A DNA stretch of 64,000 nt from Bradyrhizobium sp. cir1 (GCF_014198245.1 NZ_JACIHE010000002.1:586275-650274); one strand, 5' to 3'. Positions 9,784 through 17,933 are shown, counted from the stretch's first letter. The notes: a model not told the origin generated them from the letters alone. Translations and numbers: made by a program.

Positions 9784-10371
9784 ATGAATGAAGCCGTTAT
9801 CCTGACGCCGGAGCGGATCCTCGAAGTCACCGAGGACGTCTTGCGGCGCTACGGACTTGCCAAGGCCACCGTGGTCGACGTTGCCCGTGCGCTCGATGTG
9901 AGCCACGGCAGCGTCTATCGCCATTTCCCGAGCAAGGCCTCGCTGCGCGAGGCCGTTGCCAAACGCTGGCTGGACCGCATCGATGCGCCGCTGCTGGCGA
10001 TCGCGAAAGAGCAGGGCCCGGCGCCCGACAGGCTCGACCGCTGGCTGCGCACACTGTTCGCAGCCAAGCGTTCGCGTGTGCTCGACGACCCCGAGATGTT
10101 CGAAACTTATCTGACCCTGGCGCGTGAGGCCTGTGCCGCCGTCAAATGTCACAAGGACACCATGATCGACCAGATCGCGGCGATCCTGACCGATGGCGTG
10201 AGCCAGGGCGTGTTCGCCGTGGACGACATCAAGGCGACCGCGCGCGCGATCTTCGATGCAACCGTCCGCTTCCACCACCCGGCGCATGCCGACGAATGGA
10301 AGGACGCAGACCTGCCGGCGCGTGTCGATGCGACGCTCGCGCTGGTGCTGCGCGGGTTGAAGGCCGCCTAG
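9784..10371 (+). CDS. TetR/AcrR family transcriptional regulator
   Basis: 195 residues. The N-terminal helix-turn-helix is clear (ATVVDVARALDVSHGSVYRH, about residues 27-46, then FPSKASLREAV). The C-terminal ligand/dimer domain is helical and not assignable to a known effector. ATG 9784 is used; the frame is open upstream to 9721 but has no ribosome site there. The gene lies downstream of the palindromes at 9410-9452, which may be its operator. No obvious efflux or enzyme gene accompanies it on the same strand, so the regulon is unknown. Confidence 0.88.
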   Translation: MNEAVILTPERILEVTEDVLRRYGLAKATVVDVARALDVSHGSVYRHFPSKASLREAVAKRWLDRIDAPLLAIAKEQGPAPDRLDRWLRTLFAAKRSRVLDDPEMFETYLTLAREACAAVKCHKDTMIDQIAAILTDGVSQGVFAVDDIKATARAIFDATVRFHHPAHADEWKDADLPARVDATLALVLRGLKAA

Positions 10372-10386
10372 AACGCGACGCCTGAC

Positions 10387-10689
10387 TTATCCTCTTGCCT
10401 TGTGAAGAAGCGCGCTCTCGCGAACGGAGGGCGAGGCGGTTGGGTGCCTGCGCGGGTGAAACGCGCCGTCGGCCGGTACGACCGGCGGGCTCTCCGGATA
10501 GGTGTTGACCGCGATCTCGACGACATCCTTTGACCGCTTTCGAAGGCGGTAGAATGTCAGCTCCTGATCGAGCATGGGGCAGCGGAAGTGGATGACGGCC
10601 GTATCGGGCAGGCGGCAAAGTTCGTCGATGAGCTCGCCTACGGTAATGATCGGGGGGTGGTCGACTGCCTTGTGATGAGCCTTACTCAT
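10387..10689 (-). CDS. Hypothetical protein, 100 residues
   Basis: Reads MSKAHHKAVDHPPIITVGEL and continues as a compact soluble protein with a Pro/Arg/His-rich tail. ATG 10689 is preceded by GGAGGAG, a strong ribosome site, which is the main support that it is real. No domain is recognised. It is convergent with the TetR gene (15 bp apart) and lies downstream of the two-component genes on the same strand, about 110 bp after the regulator's stop, so it may be a separate unit. Confidence 0.65.
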   Translation of the reverse strand: MSKAHHKAVDHPPIITVGELIDELCRLPDTAVIHFRCPMLDQELTFYRLRKRSKDVVEIAVNTYPESPPVVPADGAFHPRRHPTASPSVRESALLHKARG

Positions 10690-10800
10690 GGCGATTTACT
10701 CCTCCACTCCGGTCCTAACTGGAGCTGGATAGCCTCCGTTCCATCCCGCCCGGCAGATTCAAGATCCTCAGGTGGTGTGGGGGAAGCGGCAGCCCCGCTG

Positions 10801-11454
10801 CTAGATCTTCGTCAGCCCGCACGTTGCGGCCAGCCGCACCAGTTGCGCGTCCGTGCGCGCGCCGGTCTTGGTTTTGATGAGGTAATGATAATTCTGCACG
10901 GTTTTCACACTCAAATTGAGATGCGTCGCGATCTCTTCGGTGGTGGCGCCGCCGGCGAACTGGCGCAGGATCTCGATCTCGCGCTCGCCCAGCTGGTCCA
11001 GCACCGAGCCGGTCGGCGACAGGCTGTCCTCGGCGAGAATGTGCGCGATGTCGTCGCTCATGGCGCGCTCGCCGCGGGCGATGCTGCGGATTGCGTTCAC
11101 GACCGCGGACGGCTCGCTGCTCTTGGTGACGAAGCCGGAGGCGCCGGCGCTGAAGGCTGACTTCACCAGCACGGCCTCATTGTGCATGGTGAAGACGAGA
11201 ATACGCGCCCGCGGGCTGCGGGCGCGGATGTTGCGGATGGCCTCCAGCCCGCTGGCGCCGGGCATCGAGATATCCAGCACGACGACGTCAGGGTCGTGCG
11301 CCTTGAAGGCGCCGTAGGCATCCGCGGCGTTGTCGGCTTCGGCCACGACATGCAGATCGCCCTGGCTCTCCAGCACGCGTCGGTAGCCTTGTCGGACGAT
11401 CGGATGGTCGTCGACCAGCAGAACGGAGATGCCTGTTGCCGCGACATCGTTCAT
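10801..11454 (-). CDS. NarL/FixJ-type response regulator
   Basis: 217 residues. Receiver domain with acidic pocket Asp15/Asp16, phosphoacceptor Asp61 (VVVLDISMPG), Thr89 and Lys111. The C-terminal LuxR-type helix-turn-helix reads GATTEEIATHLNLSVKTVQN at about residues 168-187. The start ATG 11454 lies seven bases after the stop of the histidine kinase gene, so the pair is one operon with the kinase first. The targets are unknown. The divergent MotA/TolQ-like operon at 13030 is the nearest candidate. Confidence 0.93.
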   Translation of the reverse strand: MNDVAATGISVLLVDDHPIVRQGYRRVLESQGDLHVVAEADNAADAYGAFKAHDPDVVVLDISMPGASGLEAIRNIRARSPRARILVFTMHNEAVLVKSAFSAGASGFVTKSSEPSAVVNAIRSIARGERAMSDDIAHILAEDSLSPTGSVLDQLGEREIEILRQFAGGATTEEIATHLNLSVKTVQNYHYLIKTKTGARTDAQLVRLAATCGLTKI

Positions 11455-11461
11455 GTCGGCC

Positions 11462-12832
11462 TCACGCGGCGAGCGGGATGGTGGCGGCGACGCTCAGGCC
11501 GCGGGTTGCGGGCAGGATCGACAGCGATCCGCCGGCTGCCGCGACGCGCTCGCGGATTCCGGTGAGGCCGAAGCCGGCCGACTGCGCGACGCGCGCGGCA
11601 TCGCCGCCGCCGTCGTCCTCGACACGGATCAAGAGCGCATCGTCCTCGCCCGCGCGCCGCTCGACGCGCAACGAGATCTCGCGCGCCGCGCTGTGACGCA
11701 GCGCGTTGGTCAGGCATTCCTGCGCGACGCGGTAGGCGGTGGTGGCGGCCGGGCCGCTGATGTCAGTGAGATCGCCCCTGAGGTCGAGCTGGATCGTCGG
11801 CCGCGCCGTACTGTGCGAGCGCCAGCTGTCGACGAGATTGACGAGGCTGGCCTCGAGCCCGAGCTCCTCCGGCAGCGGATTGCGCAGCCGCTTGAGCGCA
11901 TCGCGCAGCGAGGCCATCAGATGATGCGTGGCCTGCGAGATCATGCGCGCGTCCTGCGCGATGCCGTTGTCCTTGTTCTGCTTCGCGCTCGCCGTCTCGA
12001 TGGTGTTGGCGAAGGCGAGGATGGCGGAAAGGTTCTGCCCGAACTCGTCGTGCAGCTCGCGGGCGAGCGCGCGGCGCTCGTCGTCGCGGATCTCGATCAG
12101 GCGTCGCGTCAGCGCCGCGCGCTGTTCGGTGGCTTCCTCCAGTCGGCCGCCGAGCTCGCCGACGGCGCCCCCAATCATCGCCAGCTCCATCGAGCGGAAG
12201 CGCGGCAGTTTCGTGCGGTACTGTCCGCACGCCATGCGCTGAAGAGCGGTGACGATCGCGCGCGCCGGCGCCAGCGCGTGCGCAATGGCGAGCGAGGCGA
12301 GCAGGGCGATCGCCGCTGCCATCAACAGCGCGACATCGATGACGTTGAGGATGTATTCCCAGGCGAGCGAGATCGCGGCAGCCGCATCGGGCGTCGCAAC
12401 CACCGTGCCGGCGGCTGCGGCGCGCGGACTGACGGGCCGCACCACCTCGGCATGGCTGCCGAGGAAGGTCGGCACGATGGCGGCGAACCAGCGCGGCGGG
12501 GTCTTACCCAGCCCTTCGCTCTGGCCGCAGAGCGGCTTCTCGAATGCGGTCGCCGGCTGGAACTCGACGCAGACGCCGGGCGAGATCAGCTTCATCGTCT
12601 CCAGCGTGCGCCATTCCGGAACCGGCAGCAAGTGCTCGCGCGCTCTGCTGCTGCGCAACAACAGCTCGTGCCAGTACAGCGCCTGGAGCGCCTGCGCGAC
12701 CCGCTGCGCCGAGGCCGCGGTCGCCCGGTCAACGCTGCGATAGGCATCGAACGTGGCCCATACCGTCGCGGCGCCCAGGCACAGCGCCACGATGAGGAGC
12801 AGACGGGCAACAAGCTGAAGCACGAGGCGCAT
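11462..12832 (-). CDS. NarX-type sensor histidine kinase
   Basis: 457 residues. TM1 about 3-28, a periplasmic sensor region about 30-160 with two cysteines (PGVCVE, KPLCGQ) that could form a disulfide, TM2 about 162-186, a HAMP-like linker, then HisKA_3 with phosphoacceptor His261 in ALARELHDEFGQNLSAIL. The HATPase domain shows VAQECLTNALRHS and GFGLTGIRERV. It is the cognate kinase of the response regulator that follows. Start ATG 12832 follows a GGGGGTGA stretch; a longer frame to 12931 lacks support. It is divergent from the gene at 13030, with 197 bp between them. Confidence 0.92.
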   Translation of the reverse strand: MRLVLQLVARLLLIVALCLGAATVWATFDAYRSVDRATAASAQRVAQALQALYWHELLLRSSRAREHLLPVPEWRTLETMKLISPGVCVEFQPATAFEKPLCGQSEGLGKTPPRWFAAIVPTFLGSHAEVVRPVSPRAAAAGTVVATPDAAAAISLAWEYILNVIDVALLMAAAIALLASLAIAHALAPARAIVTALQRMACGQYRTKLPRFRSMELAMIGGAVGELGGRLEEATEQRAALTRRLIEIRDDERRALARELHDEFGQNLSAILAFANTIETASAKQNKDNGIAQDARMISQATHHLMASLRDALKRLRNPLPEELGLEASLVNLVDSWRSHSTARPTIQLDLRGDLTDISGPAATTAYRVAQECLTNALRHSAAREISLRVERRAGEDDALLIRVEDDGGGDAARVAQSAGFGLTGIRERVAAAGGSLSILPATRGLSVAATIPLAA

Positions 12833-13029
12833 GCGATCACCCCCGACGTTTGATAGGATCAGCCTAACAACGCCGCCGCGCCTTGCCAATTGCGGGGTAT
12901 GGCAGGATTGCAGCTCGGGCAAATTTCCCAAGCCGGATTGGGCATGGGTCTTTGGACCGGGCGCGGCGGCTTTGATCTAATCGGGATGGAATCTTTGCAG
13001 CCCATCGTTGCGGGCAGGAGCGGTGCAGC

Positions 13030-13815
13030 ATGACTTCGATGACGATTGGACCGATCGCTGGGTCTGCTGCCGACCCGTCCGAGCGCAGTGCGCTTCTGTT
13101 CTGGATGATCTTCACGGGGCTGTCGATCTTCGCCGTCGTGCTGCTGTGGCGCTTCGGTCTGATCCACCTGATGCTGACCTCGGACCGCACCTACATTTCG
13201 AGCGTGATCGCGGTGCTTTACATCGTCACCTGCGGCCATTGCTTCCTGCGCACGCGGGCGATCGCACGCGAGGGGGCGGCGGCGCGGCGTTGCCGGGCGG
13301 CGCTCGCGGCGCCTGACGGCGGCAGGGTGCTCGATGCGCGTGCGACGTCGCTGCCGCGCGGTCTGGTGCGCGATCACATCGAGAGCCTGGTGACGAAGGC
13401 TGCGGCGCAGGATTACCGCCCCGTGAATCAGACGCTGCTGTTGCGAACGCTGGCCGATCGCCTGCGCGGCTCCAACGGGTTCGGCGCCTTCGTCTCGGAC
13501 ACGCTGATGAAGCTCGGCCTGCTCGGCACCATCATCGGCTTCATCATCATGCTGGCGCCGATCGCGGGGCTGGATGCCGCCGACAAGGTCGCGATGCGCT
13601 CCTCGATGGGCTTGATGAGCGACGGCATGGCGGTCGCGATGTACACGACGCTGGCCGGCCTCGTCGGCTCGATCCTGGTCCGCATCCAGTACTACATGCT
13701 GGATGCCGCGACCCAGCGGGTGTTCTCGGATGCGGTGGTGCTGACCGAGACCTATGTGACGCCGGTGCTGGAGCGCAAGAGCTCTGGAATCAAGGGCGCC
13801 GGAACGCCGTCATGA
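13030..13815 (+). CDS. MotA/TolQ/ExbB-like proton-channel family membrane protein
   Basis: 261 residues. Four predicted membrane segments (about 22-40, 53-72, 160-178, 199-217) with a large cytoplasmic stretch between TM2 and TM3, as in MotA. The family signature is in the last two segments: LGLLGTIIGFIIMLAPIAG and MAVAMYTTLAGLVGSILVRI. Such proteins form pentameric proton channels that power a partner. AGGAG lies upstream of ATG 13030. The stop overlaps the next start by four bases (ATGA), so translation is coupled. No tolR, motB or pal homologue with a peptidoglycan-binding domain follows, unlike Tol-Pal or flagellar loci. Confidence 0.85.
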   Translation: MTSMTIGPIAGSAADPSERSALLFWMIFTGLSIFAVVLLWRFGLIHLMLTSDRTYISSVIAVLYIVTCGHCFLRTRAIAREGAAARRCRAALAAPDGGRVLDARATSLPRGLVRDHIESLVTKAAAQDYRPVNQTLLLRTLADRLRGSNGFGAFVSDTLMKLGLLGTIIGFIIMLAPIAGLDAADKVAMRSSMGLMSDGMAVAMYTTLAGLVGSILVRIQYYMLDAATQRVFSDAVVLTETYVTPVLERKSSGIKGAGTPS

Positions 13816-14483
13816 TGGATGATTTCGGCCTCTATCCGCGCGAGGAGCCGTTCGATCCGCTCGGCGTGATGCTGTTCAAGGCGCTCCAGGTGATCGCCTT
13901 CCTGTTCTTCCTCGCGCTGCTCGCGGTGTCCCCGGATGCCAAGGACGGCAAGATCGACTCCAAGGCCGAGTTCATGATCACGCTGGACTGGCCGGACAAC
14001 CACCCCGACGATCTCGACCTGTTCGTGCAGGATCCCGCCGGCAACATCGCCTGGTATCGCCACCGCGAGGCCGGCTTCCTCACGCTCGACCGCGACGACC
14101 GCGGCGGGGCCAACGACTTCATCATGGTCGCCGGCAAGAAGATTGCTTCCCCGATCCGCGAGGAGATCGTCACGGTGCGCGGCATCCTCGCCGGCGAATA
14201 CACGGTGAATGTCTCGCATTTCGTCGCCACCACCGGCGAGCCTGTGACGGCCAATGTGAAGGTGCAGAAGCTCAATCCGACCGCACAGGTGATCTTCGAC
14301 AACAAGTTCACGCTCGACCACACCGGCGACGAGAAGACCGCGGTGCGATTCCGCATCGATGCGGAAGGCAAGGTCGTCAACGTCGATCAGCGGCCGAAAT
14401 CGCTGCTGGAGACCTTCCGCAGCAGCTGGCGCAACGGCGCCGATGTCGATCCGAAGACCCGGGTGAGGGTGCGCCGTGAATAA
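13812..14483 (+). CDS. Single-pass membrane protein, channel partner candidate
   Basis: 223 residues. Topology resembles TolR/ExbD: a short cytoplasmic N-terminus, one membrane segment (about 17-38) and a periplasmic domain. The segment contains Lys23 but no aspartate, whereas TolR, ExbD and MotB carry an essential Asp there. The periplasmic part begins with TLDWPDNHPDDLDLFVQDPA, a beta-rich layout recalling DUF2135/YfaP-like domains, then NDFIMVAGKK and TVNVSHFVATTGEP. Overlaps by 4 bp with the channel gene and by 8 bp with the next gene, so the three are tightly coupled. I do not recognise a named family. Confidence 0.7.
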   Translation: MMDDFGLYPREEPFDPLGVMLFKALQVIAFLFFLALLAVSPDAKDGKIDSKAEFMITLDWPDNHPDDLDLFVQDPAGNIAWYRHREAGFLTLDRDDRGGANDFIMVAGKKIASPIREEIVTVRGILAGEYTVNVSHFVATTGEPVTANVKVQKLNPTAQVIFDNKFTLDHTGDEKTAVRFRIDAEGKVVNVDQRPKSLLETFRSSWRNGADVDPKTRVRVRRE

Positions 14484-15081
14484 TCTGCAGACGGTCATCG
14501 TGACGCTGTCGGTCGCTTACGCCGTCATCGGCGCGCTGCTGCTGGTGGTGCTGGTCTATGCACGGCTGCACTGGTCGCTGAAGGCGGTCGCGGTGATCGT
14601 GACCAGCGCCTTCTATGTCGTCAGCTTCACCGAGATGCGCGGGCTGCTCGGCTGGGCCAGCGCCGACCGGCTGCCGGCCACCTTCAAGCTGCTGAAGGCC
14701 CGCATCGTCGAGCCGCATTCGCTGGAGGGCGATCCCGGCTCGATCTACCTCTGGGTCGAGGCGCTGGATGAGGACAATCGCCCGAGCGGCATCCCGCGCG
14801 CCTTTCGTGTGCCCTACAATGACCGACTGGCCGACAAGACCCATGCCGCGGAGAACGAGATCGCGGCCGGACATCCGCAGGGCGGGCGCGCGGCCGATTT
14901 CGGCGGCGGCGACGGCAGCCTGATCGACATGGTCCGGGAATATGTGACGCCGAAGACCATTCTGGAGACCAGCGGCGGCGATTCCTCCACCGGCGAGTTC
15001 AATGCCCCGCCCGCCGGTGCCCAAGGCGCGGTGTTCACCCCGATTCCGCCGCCCCGGATGCCGCCGAAGGACGAGCAATAG
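14476..15081 (+). CDS. Membrane protein of the channel operon, unknown function
   Basis: 201 residues. Two predicted membrane helices (about 7-28 and 35-54) followed by a soluble region that ends in a Gly- and Pro-rich tail (IPPPRMPPKDEQ). No family is recognised. It overlaps the previous gene by 8 bp, so it is the third member of a translationally coupled trio with the MotA/TolQ-like channel. Its role may be to extend the channel complex. After its stop comes a 117-bp gap containing a hairpin that covers the ribosome site of the phosphoesterase gene. Confidence 0.65.
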   Translation: MNNLQTVIVTLSVAYAVIGALLLVVLVYARLHWSLKAVAVIVTSAFYVVSFTEMRGLLGWASADRLPATFKLLKARIVEPHSLEGDPGSIYLWVEALDEDNRPSGIPRAFRVPYNDRLADKTHAAENEIAAGHPQGGRAADFGGGDGSLIDMVREYVTPKTILETSGGDSSTGEFNAPPAGAQGAVFTPIPPPRMPPKDEQ

Positions 15082-15143
15082 GCCTTTCACCATCACCGCA
15101 GGGCTGCACTGGTAAACGGCCCAGCGCTGGCGCATCTTCTTGA

Positions 15144-15194
15144 CCTCCCTCAATTTGGCCTTATCGGCCTCCAATAAGAATTTGAGGGTGGAGG
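15144..15194 (+). promoter_or_regulatory. Hairpin sequestering the phosphoesterase ribosome site
   Basis: CCTCC (15144-15148) pairs with GGAGG (15190-15194), the Shine-Dalgarno four bases before GTG 15199. The stem continues as CTCAA (15149-15153) with TTGAG (15182-15186). The loop contains a further small dyad (GGCCTTATCGGCC). When folded, the ribosome site would be closed, suggesting translational control of the phosphatase and kinase relative to the upstream channel genes. Confidence 0.5.
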
Positions 15195-15198
15195 GTGC

Positions 15199-15939
15199 GT
15201 GCTTCTCGCTGTCTTCTCGGATATCCACGGCAACCGGCAGGCGTTCGAGGCCTGCCTGAAGCTTGCCCGCGCCAAGGGGGCGGAGCGGTTCGTCCTGCTC
15301 GGCGACTTCGTCGGCTATGGCGCCGATCCGGAATGGGTGGTGGATACGGCGATGGAGCTGGTCGCGCAGGGGGCCGTCGCTGTGCGCGGCAATCACGACC
15401 AGGCGGTCAATTCCTCGACTGAGACCATGAACGCCGAGGCGCAGATCGCGATCGAATGGACCCGCGGCCGGCTCGACGCCGCGCAGCGGCGATTCCTGGC
15501 CGAATTGCCGATGCTGGTGGAGGACGGCGACCGCCTGTTCGTGCATTCGGAGGCCTCCAGTCCGCAGCGCTGGCATTACGTTCGCTCGACGGCGGATGCC
15601 GCCAAGAGCCTGATCTCGACGCCCGCCCATGTCACCTTTTGTGGCCACATCCACCGTCCGGCGCTCTATTCGATGTCGGTGACGGCGAAGATGTCGAGCC
15701 TCGTGCCCAAGACCGACGTCTCGGTGCCGCTGCTGCGCGGACGGCAATGGCTGGCCGTGCTCGGCTCGGTCGGCCAGCCCCGCGACGGCGATCCGTCCGC
15801 GGCCTTCGTGCTGTTCGACACGGTGTCGTGCCAGATCACCTATTGCCGGGCGCCCTATGATATCGAGACGGCCGCGAGCCGGATCCGCGAGAATGGCCTG
15901 CCGCATTGGCTCGCCGACCGGCTGTCGCAGGGGCGCTAG
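15199..15939 (+). CDS. Metallophosphoesterase (PPP-like)
   Basis: 246 residues. The calcineurin-like metal motifs are all present: FSDIHGN (Asp8, His10), GDFVGYG (Asp36), GNHDQ (Asn65, His66), His116 and CGHIHRP (His150, His152). This pattern fits protein or small-molecule phosphatases of the PrpE/ApaH-like group. GTG 15199 is the start, with GGAGG four bases upstream. It is followed six bases later by a Ser/Thr kinase gene, so phosphatase and kinase are almost certainly co-expressed and may act on the same target. Confidence 0.88.
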   Translation: MLLAVFSDIHGNRQAFEACLKLARAKGAERFVLLGDFVGYGADPEWVVDTAMELVAQGAVAVRGNHDQAVNSSTETMNAEAQIAIEWTRGRLDAAQRRFLAELPMLVEDGDRLFVHSEASSPQRWHYVRSTADAAKSLISTPAHVTFCGHIHRPALYSMSVTAKMSSLVPKTDVSVPLLRGRQWLAVLGSVGQPRDGDPSAAFVLFDTVSCQITYCRAPYDIETAASRIRENGLPHWLADRLSQGR

Positions 15940-15945
15940 AGGCCG

Positions 15946-17376
15946 ATGCCGAAACCCCTGGTCAGATCAGGCGCGGTGATCGACGGCTATACCATCGGCG
16001 AATGCGTCCATGCCGGCGGCATGGCGACGCTGTGGACCGTCACCCATCCCGGCATCGACGTGCCGCTGCTGATGAAGATTCCGCGGGTGTCGGAGGGCGA
16101 GGATCCCGCCGCGATCGTCTCCTTCGAGATGGAGATGATGATCCTGCCGCGGCTGGCGGGGCCGCACGTGCCCACCTGTTTCGGCACAGGCGATTTCGCG
16201 CACCAGGCCTATGTCGTGATCGAGCGCATCTCCGGGACCACGCTCTACAAGCGGCTGCCCGACCTGCCGCTGCCGTACGACGAGGCGCGGCAGCTCGTTG
16301 CGAAGATCGCGACCGCGCTCGCGGACCTGCACCGGCAGAACGTGATCCATCACGACATCAAGCCGAGCAGCATCATGTTCCGCGATAGCGGCGAGGCGGT
16401 GCTGATCGATTACGGCCTGTCGCACCACAACCATCTGCCTGATCTCCTGCAGGAGGAATTCCGCCTGCCTTACGGCACCGCGCCCTACATGGCGCCGGAA
16501 CGGCTGCTGGGCGTGCGCGACGATCCGCGCAGCGACCTGTTTTCGCTCGGCGTGCTGCTCTATTTCTTCACCACCGGCGAGCGCCCGTTCGGCGAGGGCG
16601 AGACGCTGCGCGCGATGCGGCGCCGGCTGTGGCGCGATCCGCATCCGCCGCGCGCGCTACGCGCCGACTATCCGCCCTGGCTCCAGGAGGTGGTGCTGCG
16701 GTGTCTGGAGATCGAGCCGGTGTGGCGCTATCCGACGGCATCCCAGCTCGCTTTCGATCTCGCTCATCCCGACCAGGTCAAGCGCACCGCAAGGTCAGAG
16801 CGGCTGAAGCGCGATCCGCTCAGCGTCGCCTGGCGGCGGCGCTTTAACCAGGGCGTCATGGCGCCGCGCGCGAAATCGGATGTCGCCGCCCAGATCGCAT
16901 CGAGCCCCATCTTGGCGGTCGCGCTCGACACGGTGGAGGGCGCGCCGGAGCTGAACGAGGCGCTGCGCATCACCACCGAGCGCATTCTCGCCACGCTGCC
17001 CTCGGCGCGGCTTGCCTGCGTCAACGTCCTGAAGCTGAACCGCATCGCAATCGACCGTACCCTGGACGAGCAGGGCTCCAACAAGCATATCGACCGCCTG
17101 GTGGCGCTCCGGCATTGGGCGACGCCGCTGAAGCTCGACGAAAGCCGGCTGACGGTTCACGTGCTGGAGGCCGTCGATCCCGCGGCGGCGCTCTTGGAAT
17201 TCGCTGAGGTCAACCAGATCGACCACGTCATCATCGGCGCGCGGCAGAGCTCGTTCCGTCGCACGCTGCTCGGCAGCGTCTCGGCCAAGGTGGCCTCGGA
17301 AGCGGCCTGCACCGTCACCGTGGTGCGGCCGCCGCGGATGGCGGGAGATGCAGAGCCCGGCGAGGCGGCAGGATAG
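15946..17376 (+). CDS. Ser/Thr protein kinase fused to a universal stress protein domain
   Basis: 476 residues. Kinase domain about 13-275: Gly loop VHAGGMATLW, Lys44 (LLMKI), catalytic loop VIHHDIKPSSIMF with Asp137 and Lys139, DYG in place of DFG (155-157), and APYMAPERL. The Mg-binding Asn of the canonical HRDxKxxN is Ser142, and the HRD Arg is His136, so activity may be altered. C-terminal Usp domain about 318-462 with the nucleotide-loop motif GARQSSFRRTLLGSVSAKVA. No transmembrane segment is seen, so it is cytoplasmic. It is the last gene of the channel/phosphatase run; likely substrates include operon partners, though this is inference. Confidence 0.87.
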   Translation: MPKPLVRSGAVIDGYTIGECVHAGGMATLWTVTHPGIDVPLLMKIPRVSEGEDPAAIVSFEMEMMILPRLAGPHVPTCFGTGDFAHQAYVVIERISGTTLYKRLPDLPLPYDEARQLVAKIATALADLHRQNVIHHDIKPSSIMFRDSGEAVLIDYGLSHHNHLPDLLQEEFRLPYGTAPYMAPERLLGVRDDPRSDLFSLGVLLYFFTTGERPFGEGETLRAMRRRLWRDPHPPRALRADYPPWLQEVVLRCLEIEPVWRYPTASQLAFDLAHPDQVKRTARSERLKRDPLSVAWRRRFNQGVMAPRAKSDVAAQIASSPILAVALDTVEGAPELNEALRITTERILATLPSARLACVNVLKLNRIAIDRTLDEQGSNKHIDRLVALRHWATPLKLDESRLTVHVLEAVDPAAALLEFAEVNQIDHVIIGARQSSFRRTLLGSVSAKVASEAACTVTVVRPPRMAGDAEPGEAAG

Positions 17377-17403
17377 GCCGCGCCTGGTGTTTCGAGGGTG
17401 GGA

Positions 17404-17595
17404 TCAGGCCGCGTGGGCGGTGTGGCCGGAGCGCTTGCGGCGGATGGGCCAGGAGAATTGCGGGCCGGGCTCGCCATGGTCCGCGCTGCCGCCAAAATAC
17501 TGGATGATCTCGCGGCAGGGCTCGCAATTAAACAGGTTACGCGACGCGGATGCCTTGGTCATTTCCTTCAGGCAGTTCGGGCAATGCGGTTTCAT
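17404..17595 (-). CDS. Small zinc-ribbon-like protein
   Basis: 63 residues from ATG 17595: MKPHCPNCLKEMTKASASRN, then a second CEPC knuckle, so two CxxC pairs form a likely zinc ribbon. The C-terminus is basic (PIRRKRSGHTAHAA). The frame is open further upstream to ATG 17787 (127 residues), but that part is Arg/Asp-rich and less protein-like. The ribosome site of the short form is weak, so the start is uncertain. It is convergent with the kinase gene. No known family is assigned. Confidence 0.6.
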   Translation of the reverse strand: MKPHCPNCLKEMTKASASRNLFNCEPCREIIQYFGGSADHGEPGPQFSWPIRRKRSGHTAHAA

Positions 17596-17792
17596 GGGAT
17601 CGTTCCGAAAAAGGAGATCGTCAGTGGTGGCGCTGAGATCCAGGTCCGAATTGTCGAGCCGGGCACCGTCGTCCGGCGTGCCGTCAGTGCGTTCGAACCG
17701 ACCGAAGAAATAGTCGAGGTTCGGATGCGGGCGCCGCGGAATCCGGCACCTGCGTTTCGTCTGGCGCTTCACGAGGACCGTCTGCATGGGCG

Positions 17793-17933
17793 TCAGGCCC
17801 GGTAGCGGTCGCGGCGGATGTAGCGGGCCGAACGTGCCGGGGCCTCGACCGGTCCGGCCGATGGGCCAAACACGACAAACGCACTGAAACCAATCCACAA
17901 CGCCACGCCAGTCCAAACCAGGGTCGTCGTCAT
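17793..17933 (-). CDS. Small single-pass membrane protein, 46 residues
   Basis: ATG 17933 reads MTTTLVWTGVALWIGFSAFV, then VFGPSAGPVEAPARS and a basic end (RRDRYRA) before TGA at 17793. GGGAG lies six bases upstream. One membrane helix (about 4-24) with a positively charged tail. Likely transcribed with the downstream zinc-ribbon gene on the same strand. Confidence 0.55.
   Translation of the reverse strand: MTTTLVWTGVALWIGFSAFVVFGPSAGPVEAPARSARYIRRDRYRA

Noticed and set aside
13030..15081. Reading the channel genes as Tol-Pal, Exb-TonB, a flagellar motor or Zorya
   Set aside because: No pal, tolB, tonB, flagellar gene, OmpA-like peptidoglycan domain or Zorya nuclease/helicase lies nearby, and the partner lacks the membrane Asp.
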